From: JAEUKA01 sp044228505
GTDB lineage: Bacteria > Myxococcota_A > Polyangia > Palsa-1104 > JAEUJZ01
Reading direction: 5' to 3'
Assembly: GCA_044228505.1 (NCBI GenBank)
Contig: JBGAUT010000010.1
Span: forward strand, 1 to 64,000
DNA: 64,000 nt
Shown: in pieces, positions 52,530 to 61,000 of the stretch
How the letters are laid out: every line of letters starts with the position of its first letter
Numbering within the stretch: the stretch's first letter is position 1
Notes under the pieces: model-generated
What the model was told of the DNA's origin: nothing
What the model saw: only the letters and a program-made list of their open reading frames with translations
Databases searched by the model: none
Program-made: the position numbers and the translations under genes

Positions 52530-55500
52530 ATGTCTTCCACCGATACTCCTGCGGACCAAAACAGTAGCGAGCGGCCGGTTGGCCGCGCCTCCGACCCCGG
52601 GCCTTCATCCGATGCCGCCGAGGCTGTGATTGCCGCCCTCGACGACGCCGATGTAGCGCTCGATGCGAGCGACTTGGCTCTCGACTCAGATGAGGATGCC
52701 GTCACCTTGCTGCCTGATAGCGGCTCGGACGCCATCGAAATCCTCGATTCTGAGCCGCTTCGTGCTGAGGAAGATCCACTCGCCGGAACCATCGACCCGG
52801 TCGATCTGATTCAGCGACGGGCTAGGAACGAGCGCCCTCGCGACCGCATCGCTGCCGTGGAAAGGCAGCTTCGCGATGAAAAGGATCCGTCACGGGCCGC
52901 CGGGCTTCAGCACGAAATTGTGGTGCTGACGGAGCGATTTGGCGACGAAGACGGGGATGCTGCTCACGGCTACGCGGCGGCCCTGACGCTCGATGCCGCG
53001 CTGCGTCCGAACCTGTGGGCGCTCCGTCGTATCTACTATCGACGAGGAATGTGGCCGAGCCTGCTGAAGCTGCTCGACATCGAGGCCGATTCGGCTGGGA
53101 GTGCTCGCGAGCGAGCCGAGCTGCTCACCGAAAAAGGTCACATTCTGGAAGACCGGTTGGGGGATGTCGATGGCGCAGTCGGTTGCTACCGGGCAGCCCA
53201 TGAACTGGATGAAGAGGCCCTGGCTCCGATTGTTGCACTCGAAAAGGTTCTGACCCGGCAGTCTGGCCAGTCTGCGCTGGCGGGCACCTCGGGTCGTCCG
53301 AGTGAAGAGCTTCTGGCGGTCTACCGTGCTTTGGCCAAGGCAACCAAGGATCCGGGTCGACGGGTGGCTCTGCTCATCGAGCAGGCTCGTATCGAAGAAG
53401 AACCGAGAGACAAGGCTGCAGCCAAAGACGCACCGCACCGCGACGTCACATCAGTACTCAACTACCTGCACGATGCCTACGACGTGGGCGTCGACCAGAT
53501 CCGGGTCATCGACGAAATCATCCGGATCACTGCTGCCGCCGGACGAATTCCCGACTGTCTGACTGCACTGGAAATTCGCGCCGAAATTCTGGAGATGCAG
53601 GCGGAGAACGCGACGCCACAACGGAAGCAACTGCTGACCGATCAAATCGTCGGCATCCGGCGCTGGCAAGCTACGTTGGCGAAGGATCGCGTCGGTAACT
53701 TAGAGCTGGCTTGGCAGTATCTCGAAAAAGCGCAGGAAAAGTCGCCGGCCGATCCGCTGCTGGGACCTGATCTGCTGGCGGTGGCCGAGGCGCTGGGTCA
53801 GCCCGATAAGCTCATCCAACTTCTGTTCGAGCGCGAGCGTGAACTACGAATTCAGCGCCCGGACAACGCCCCGCCCCCCGTGGGAGTGTGGCTCAAGCAA
53901 GCGGCCGCGCTGCGTCAAGCAAACCGCGACGAAGAAGCCGAGCGAGTGGAGGCAAAAATCGCCGAGTCGGCTCCATCGCACCTGCTTCTGCAACTGATGC
54001 GACAGAGACGGGCGATGCTCAGGCAGGATCTGCCAGAGCTGGCCAAGCTCTTGGTCGGAGAAGCGGAACAGGCGGCGCAGGGCATTGCCGGTCCAAACGG
54101 CTCACTGATTCGCGATCCGGCCTGGGCCTGTGAGGCGATCATCGCAGCGGCGGACTGCACGTTACAAAGCGGAGATCTGACTCAGGCTGAATCGCTGGCT
54201 CTGCGAGCCGAAGCCCTGCTGCCCAAGCCAACGGTCGGAGCGGCTCTTGTACACCGCCAGTTGGTCGATGCGCTTCTCGAGGAGATCTATGTCCGTAGCG
54301 GCCGCGAGGGCCTGCTGGTGGGCCTATTTGAACGAAGGCTCAGCGATGGCAATCTATCGACCACCGAAGCAACCCTGCTGCGTGAAAGCCTGATCGAGCT
54401 GTATTGCGGAGTGCTCGCGACGCCCGAGCGCGCAGTGCCACACCAGAGCGAGTTACTAAAAACTGCGTCCCTGGATCTGCGACTGCTTCGACGGCAGGTG
54501 CTGTTTGCACGACAGCGGGGTGACGTGGCAGGTGAAGAGGCCGCCATTCAGCAATGGATTGTGACCGCTAGCCCGAAAGGTCAAGCTCTCGTTGAGGATT
54601 TGCTTCGTCGGGCCGATCTACTGGTCAGGCTGGGACGCCAAAACGAAGCAAGTGCGCTGTACGAACAAGTCTTGGCCGAGCAGCCCGGTCATTCGCAGGC
54701 TCTGGAGGAGCTTGAGCGGGTCTATCTGGCACAGGACAAAAAGGATGAGCTGTCCAAGCTGTTGCAGCGGCAAATTGAGCTGCTCGGCCGAATTGCGACC
54801 ACTGAGAGCGTGACAGACGGCTCAGCAGCAGAACGTACGCTGTACGCAAAACTAATCGATCTCGTCGAAAACGAGCTCAATCTGCCCGACCAAGCGGTTG
54901 CCCTGTACAAAGCGTTGCTCCAGCGCGATCCGGGCTATCTGCCAGCACTCTCGTCGCTATTGGCACATCAGCGGCGCGCCAAAGACACGGTGAAACAGGC
55001 GGTGACGCTCGGTCAAATTGCCGATCACGCTCCGACGAGCTTGGTTCGAGGTGAGGCGCTGCTCAAGCTGGCCGAGTTACGTGAAGAGACTGGGTCTCAG
55101 CGGCCACAAGACACGGACGAACTGTACGAAACAGCGCTGCAAACTCTGCCGATGCCGTCACCGCAAGCGACGGAAGCTGCTGTCGGTCGCCTTCGTCTGG
55201 TGATGCAGCAGCGAAAATACGAAAAGCTGCCCGAGGTACTTGAGGCTCTGGCCGATTCGCTGCCGAGTGAGGATCCTTTCACCCTCGAAGCGGTTGCACT
55301 CCTGACGGAAGAACGGGCAGCGCAGCTAATGCTGTCCGCAACCCCGACGAGTACCGCGATGGAGCGGGCCGACGCCCAGCTCGTCAAGGCGCGCAAAGAT
55401 CTTCGTCAGCTACCGTCAGCGCGAAGTGAAACGCTGGTACAGCTGGCGACGACTCGAGTACTGCTAAATCAGCGTCGAGAAGATGGAAAAGCGCAAGGCG

Positions 55501-58061
55501 CTGCGCTGACTGATCTGGCAGAGCTGCTACTGACCCACGATGATCCTGGTGCCAAGGTGGTTGCCGGAGAGCTCTTGGTTCGAGCAGGACTCCTCGGCGC
55601 GATCTTCGATGATGAACCAGGTCAGCTCGGGGAGGCGACTCGCAGGCTGCTGCTTGCATATCGCACGCTCGGTGACCAGCCCCAGGTGGTGATCCCGCTC
55701 GCGGACTTGTTGTCTGACCCTACGGTCCTGGAACAGATGGCACAGCTCCCCGACGTGGTGCAGGTGCTAAGGGCCCGACAAACGCTGTGTCCCGAAGGTG
55801 AGCGAGGTGATCGCGTGGCCTTCATCCTGCTCGAGGCCGAGGCGTTTCTGATTCAGAGCTCGGCGGACGAGGTCGATGAAGCAACGGCGGCAAAACTGCG
55901 ACTTGCGGCGGCGGAAGCCACGCTGCGAGCGATTTTGCTCGACCCGAGCAACGTACAGGCAGTGATGCTGCTACGGCAGGCAACGGTACCGAGCGATAGT
56001 GAATTGGATCCACTCCGCGATCAGCCGCTATCCCCGGAGGGTGCGGCCCGACTCCGAGCGTATGCGATCTACACACTTCGGTTGGCGTCGCTGCTGGCCA
56101 ATGGCGATACTCGTACGGATCTTTTCACCGAGGCCGGACAGCTCCTGCTTCGAATTGGTGATCAGGATGGTGCGGCTGCGACGCTGCGGACTGCGCTCGA
56201 TGGCAGGCCATTCGACGACAGCATCTTCAACCTGCTGCTGACGCTCATCCAACGGCGTTCCGAGCAGACCGGTGACAACGGTCCGCTGCTAGAGCTACTC
56301 GACTATCGACTGTCTCTTGTGGCGCGAACCGAAGACGAGCGGAAGCAAGATCTGCCCCTGCGCGTATCCCTACTCTCGCAACGAGCGGCGCTCCATCTGT
56401 TGACCGGCCAGAACGTCGCCGCAGCAAGTGACCTCGAGACGCTGCTGTCTATCATGCCGGACCACACGCTGTCGCACCGTCGATTGGCGGCCCTGCGCGC
56501 CCAGCATGGCGATCTCGCGGCGGCGGCGATGCATTATCAACGACTGCTCGACCTATCGACCGAAAAGAGCGAACAGCAAGCGATCCATCGCAGCCTTGGA
56601 GAACTGCTATCGGACACGGCCCCCGAGCACGCCACGTTCCACCTGGAGGAGACCCTGAAGCTCGGCAGCGAGCTACGCCAGGGTAGCGGCAACTCCGAAA
56701 CCTCTGACGAGGTGGAACAGCGAGTGCATCTACAAAAAAGGCTGCTCGGTCTGAAGCTCCGACGGGGCGATCTGGATGGGGCGACGCAGACTCTCAAGAG
56801 CCTGGTTGCGGAGCTACCTTCCGGAAAAGAACTGTCGATGCTGCGTCAACAGGTTCTCCTCGAAGTCGCCGGAATCTATGAGCGTGATTTGGGGAATCGC
56901 GGTGCGGCGCTGACGGTACTCGACCGGCTCCTCGGGGAACAACCGCTTCAGATTGCCGCGCTCGAACGGGTGGTTCTGCTCTCCCAGGCCAGTGGCGAGA
57001 CGGCGCGAGCACAGGGTGCCCTTACACGGGCCCGCGATGAAGCCCGCAAGCAAGCGGCGGCCCTGCAAGAGGTCGATACAGCGCTTTCGGTACTACCGTT
57101 TTCGACGCTGCAGCAAGTGTTTGAGTGGCAAAAACAAAGCGATGCAAGGAGCTTGGCTGGACAGGCGGCGGCTGTGGTCACTCGGGCTCTTGGTGGTAGT
57201 GCCGAGTCTCCACCAGCACCACCGGCGAGGATGCCCGATCGATCGGTCGGACCGCCTCTGCGAAGCGCGGCATTTTCGGCAGATGCCCGCGGCATTCTGT
57301 TCGACATCTGGCAGGAGGTCTGGGAGACCGGCAGCAAACTGCTCGGACCCGATCTAGCCACACTATCCTCGAATCCGAAGGATCGCCTGAATGCCAAGAA
57401 GGTTCCGCCGCAATGGACCACTGTCGACAACCTGGCGCAGCGCTTCGGACTCGGCAACTCGGACCTGAGCATCTCGTATCTCCTCATCGCTGGCAAAGAC
57501 AAGGAAGCGTGCGCTGCCATCGGGCCGAACCTGGTCTGTGGCAGTGCCTATACGGACAGCTTATCTGCGTGGTCGCCGCTAACCCTGTTCCGTTTGGCGC
57601 GAAAGCTCTCACTTGTGCCCGATCGTCTTGGCGTGATCGACTGTCCGCCGTCTGAGCTGCTGCTGTTTGTGGCCGCGTGCTGTCAGCTTGTGCAGGTGCC
57701 AACACCAGCGCTCACGGGGCCAGAGCGAAGCAAATTCGACGAAAAAGTCCGAGCACTCGACCGTGCAATCACCCGCAAAGAACGCTCTGCCTTAAAGGGT
57801 CTGGCCTCGCGGATGCAAGAACTGTCGGGAGAAAACGGCAAAAACCTAGTGCTCGGATGGCAGCGTTCGGTCCTACGGGGCAGTGCGCTGCTGGCAATGG
57901 CGATTACCGGCAACCTTTCGGCGGCGCTGCATGAAACGGGTGCCAAGCTCGAATCCGAGGACGAACAGGAAGCCAAGACCGCCCGTACCCTCCTTTGCTG
58001 GAGCGTATCGGCAGAGCTTGCGAACCTTCGTCGCGAACTCGGCTTGACGGAGAAGGAGTAG
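52530..58061 (+). CDS. Very large TPR-type protein with GltI-like C-terminal domain (1,843 residues)
   Basis: The first ~100 residues are acidic and low-complexity (ALDDADVALDASDLALDSDE), probably disordered. From about 110 to 1,560 the protein is helical TPR-like repeat sequence of the same style as the giant GltI-like protein (LAWQYLEKAQEKSPADPLLG, ASALYEQVLAEQPGHSQALE). The last ~250 residues (about 1,591-1,843) align by eye with the C-termini of the GltI-like and the following protein. There is no signal peptide or membrane helix, so it is probably cytoplasmic. It precedes the next giant gene by 4 bases and is likely translated from the same mRNA. Function unknown; a scaffold role is inferred. 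Confidence 0.9.
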   Translation: MSSTDTPADQNSSERPVGRASDPGPSSDAAEAVIAALDDADVALDASDLALDSDEDAVTLLPDSGSDAIEILDSEPLRAEEDPLAGTIDPVDLIQRRARNERPRDRIAAVERQLRDEKDPSRAAGLQHEIVVLTERFGDEDGDAAHGYAAALTLDAALRPNLWALRRIYYRRGMWPSLLKLLDIEADSAGSARERAELLTEKGHILEDRLGDVDGAVGCYRAAHELDEEALAPIVALEKVLTRQSGQSALAGTSGRPSEELLAVYRALAKATKDPGRRVALLIEQARIEEEPRDKAAAKDAPHRDVTSVLNYLHDAYDVGVDQIRVIDEIIRITAAAGRIPDCLTALEIRAEILEMQAENATPQRKQLLTDQIVGIRRWQATLAKDRVGNLELAWQYLEKAQEKSPADPLLGPDLLAVAEALGQPDKLIQLLFERERELRIQRPDNAPPPVGVWLKQAAALRQANRDEEAERVEAKIAESAPSHLLLQLMRQRRAMLRQDLPELAKLLVGEAEQAAQGIAGPNGSLIRDPAWACEAIIAAADCTLQSGDLTQAESLALRAEALLPKPTVGAALVHRQLVDALLEEIYVRSGREGLLVGLFERRLSDGNLSTTEATLLRESLIELYCGVLATPERAVPHQSELLKTASLDLRLLRRQVLFARQRGDVAGEEAAIQQWIVTASPKGQALVEDLLRRADLLVRLGRQNEASALYEQVLAEQPGHSQALEELERVYLAQDKKDELSKLLQRQIELLGRIATTESVTDGSAAERTLYAKLIDLVENELNLPDQAVALYKALLQRDPGYLPALSSLLAHQRRAKDTVKQAVTLGQIADHAPTSLVRGEALLKLAELREETGSQRPQDTDELYETALQTLPMPSPQATEAAVGRLRLVMQQRKYEKLPEVLEALADSLPSEDPFTLEAVALLTEERAAQLMLSATPTSTAMERADAQLVKARKDLRQLPSARSETLVQLATTRVLLNQRREDGKAQGAALTDLAELLLTHDDPGAKVVAGELLVRAGLLGAIFDDEPGQLGEATRRLLLAYRTLGDQPQVVIPLADLLSDPTVLEQMAQLPDVVQVLRARQTLCPEGERGDRVAFILLEAEAFLIQSSADEVDEATAAKLRLAAAEATLRAILLDPSNVQAVMLLRQATVPSDSELDPLRDQPLSPEGAARLRAYAIYTLRLASLLANGDTRTDLFTEAGQLLLRIGDQDGAAATLRTALDGRPFDDSIFNLLLTLIQRRSEQTGDNGPLLELLDYRLSLVARTEDERKQDLPLRVSLLSQRAALHLLTGQNVAAASDLETLLSIMPDHTLSHRRLAALRAQHGDLAAAAMHYQRLLDLSTEKSEQQAIHRSLGELLSDTAPEHATFHLEETLKLGSELRQGSGNSETSDEVEQRVHLQKRLLGLKLRRGDLDGATQTLKSLVAELPSGKELSMLRQQVLLEVAGIYERDLGNRGAALTVLDRLLGEQPLQIAALERVVLLSQASGETARAQGALTRARDEARKQAAALQEVDTALSVLPFSTLQQVFEWQKQSDARSLAGQAAAVVTRALGGSAESPPAPPARMPDRSVGPPLRSAAFSADARGILFDIWQEVWETGSKLLGPDLATLSSNPKDRLNAKKVPPQWTTVDNLAQRFGLGNSDLSISYLLIAGKDKEACAAIGPNLVCGSAYTDSLSAWSPLTLFRLARKLSLVPDRLGVIDCPPSELLLFVAACCQLVQVPTPALTGPERSKFDEKVRALDRAITRKERSALKGLASRMQELSGENGKNLVLGWQRSVLRGSALLAMAITGNLSAALHETGAKLESEDEQEAKTARTLLCWSVSAELANLRRELGLTEKE

Positions 58062-58065
58062 AGAC

Positions 58066-61000
58066 GTGGCTCCGGCAGATCCAACCAGCAAGAAGCCAGC
58101 GTCAGATGATTCGCTGCTGAGCGATTTTGACTTTGGCGACGAAGACTTCAACTGGGATCAGGCTGGCGACAGCCCAGCCCCAATGTTTAACGCGAACTCC
58201 GAGGACGAACTGCCCCCTGAGTTGCGAAAGGCCGTGGTCCCCCCCGGCGTTGCTGCCCAGACAAGCACGCCCGCAACCACGAAGCCCACCGAGCCGACCG
58301 TTGCGAAAACAACGGAGCCGATCGGGGACCAGCCAAGCATCCAGACCTCGTCTAGCACACAGACGCCCGTCGTCACCAAAGCGGTCGATCCACTGGCACT
58401 GCCTCCGCTCGAAGGGGATATGGACGCGGCCCCGCTGCCTCCGCTTCTGTCGACGGGGTTACTCGGCGATTTGGACCTCGACCTACCTGTGCCCCCCTCG
58501 CAGCCAATCGCTGCCCCAAAGCCCGAGGTCAAGGTGCAGGTGGTTAAGCCACCTGTCGTTGAGATCCAGCCAATTGGCGAGCTGTCCGATCTGAGTCTTT
58601 CGATTCCATCGGTGCTATCGGCTACCCCGACATCTGCTCCAGCGACGTCTTTGGCAGAACGGAATGCGGCGACGCCATCTGTCTCTCAGCTCGGCGATGA
58701 GGGCAATCGCGCCAGCGATGATGACGATGACTATGATGTCCAGATTGACTCGGCTCCGAGCGCCGCTTCGGAGCCAAAGCCCGCCTCCGTCAGCCGCGAA
58801 TCGATCAACGACTTGGTTCCGGGTTTCGGAGTCACCAGCTCGAACGAATCGACAGCGGGCAGCCATCCGCTAAGCGAACCCTCGGTGGAGCTGTCGCTAC
58901 CACCGCCACCGACCCTACCACCCGTCGATTTGGCGCAGCTAGCAGCCAAGGCGTCCTCCGTTCCGGTCTCTATCGACAGCGTCCGCCCTGGTGCTGAGCC
59001 TCTGCCTCCACCGCCTGCCACGATGGCGGGGCCAGGTGTCGCCGAGACACCGCCTTCAGTCGCATCGCCGCAGGATCGGTTGACCGAGCTGCCCCCGATT
59101 CAGCCCAGCTCGACGCCGGTACCGCTCCGCAACCAAGGCACGCCGATTGTGCCGCGTCGACTGCCGCTACCGAGCATTGAAAACCTACCACCGCCGCCAC
59201 CGTGTGCGAGTAGCGGGGCCGGCCTGGAGACCGCCGGTCGACGAGTCGCTCTCTCCCTTCTCGATGGGGAAGCACTTAGCCATGACGGAGATCGCAGCCG
59301 GGTGGCCAAGCTGCTGCTCGCTGCGGGTTCTCATGCCGAGGCACTCCGGGAACCAGCGGAAGCCATCGAACGGTATCGTCGCGCACTTGATCTCGTTCCA
59401 AACACCAGATCGGCGCTGCGTGCGCTGCGACGGCTGCTCCAGAGTCCAGGACCAATGGCGCAGCCCGACGAGGCAGCGAGCCTGATCGACAATGAGCAGA
59501 AGCTGAGCAGCCAAGCCGAGCAGCAAGGTCTACGCATTCAGCACGTCGAGCTGCTGCGCGCCTCGGGTCAGCTTGGTGAAGCAAAGCAGCGCTCGCAGGA
59601 GTTTTTGGCCACTGTGCCGCGTGGCAGCCACAAAATCGGTCAGAGCATCGCGCTTTTGGCGCAAAGCGACGTGGCCTTGGCACAAGGTGGCGTAAGCGAG
59701 CTAGCGGCAACTCTCGATGGCGTCTTGGCCCTGCCCACGCTGGCAGGTCCGCTGCGCCCAGCCTTGCAGGTTCACCGCGCTCGGCTTGAGGAACAAGCAG
59801 GTCGCGATCAGGCCACCGCCCAGCGCTACGAATCCACGCTGGGAACGAGTGCAACGCTTTCGGCGGGAATTGGCCTGCTGCGCACCGCGTCTCGCTTGCC
59901 ACGGCTTCGCAAAGACGAGCCGTCGCCGATCGCCAAGGCCGCCCGTGCGGTCGCTGCGGTGCCAGCCCCAGTCGCGCTAAAGACAGCGCTCCTTGGCCTT
60001 GCGGCACGTCTCTCGACCGGAGCCGATCAGCAAAGCGCGCTCGGTGAGGCCGCCAAACTAGGCGATGGTTCGGCTTGGGATGAGCTGGCACTCGCTGCCG
60101 AGCAAGCGCAAGACTTTGCCGCTGCGGCCGCGGCGTATCTCAAAGCTGCTGAATGCAAACGCGATCCGTGGCTGCGCAGTGAAGCGCTCCGCCAAGCGGG
60201 TCGAGCCTTTCTACGAGCCGGTCAGGATGAGGCCGCTCAGCAGGCGCTGGTGCAGTCGTTGTCGATGGCTGCTGCGACCGATGTGCCTGTGGACAGCGTC
60301 ACCAGCCGGCTACTCGAACGGGTCTGCCGCAAGCTGGGAAGGCCTTCGGATTTGCTACAGATGTGGCGTCAGCACGGCCAGACTCCCGATGGTCAAGGCG
60401 CGTACGCCTACTTGTATGCAGCACAGCTCCAGCTCACCAGCAAACCCGAAGCGGAAGGTCGCAGCGCGGCCATTGCCGAGCTACAGAGCGCGCTCAAGGT
60501 GCGACCCAGCTTCCAGGAGGCGGCGCAACGCCTGGCAGAGCTGCTGATTGCCAATCAGGAGCCCGCAGAGGCCGCGCAGGTACTCCTCCGTGCCACGCAA
60601 CAAGCGTCCCCATCGCCGATTGCCGAGCTATGTCGACGAGTTCTTCGGGAAGAAGCATCTGCCCAGCTGGCCCGAGTGGGGCTACACGCCGAAGCCGCCA
60701 GGGTTCTGCTCAGCGATGCAGTGCTGCCATCGTCGGTGTCGGATATCGCGCCCACGCTGTCGGCTGCCCGAAACTGGCAGCTTGCGCTGTTGGCGACTCG
60801 CCTTCGCGGGTTGGCCGATCCGGCACTGCTTCAGCAGCTTGCGGAGGTACTGCACGCCTCGGCTGGTGTCGCACCCAAGCGCGATTCGGCTGCGCTGTGG
60901 TTTGCCCGAGGCAGCCTGCTCGCGTCGATTCAACCAACCCCCGTGCCCGAAGGCGGTCCAGTCGAGGAAAGCTACCGACAGGCGTTGCTCGCCGAGCCCG

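Noticed and set aside
57683..58532. Minus-strand frames around the junction of the two right-end TPR genes
   Set aside because: They oppose two continuous TPR-type frames linked by a ribosome site; Ser/Gly-rich shadow composition.
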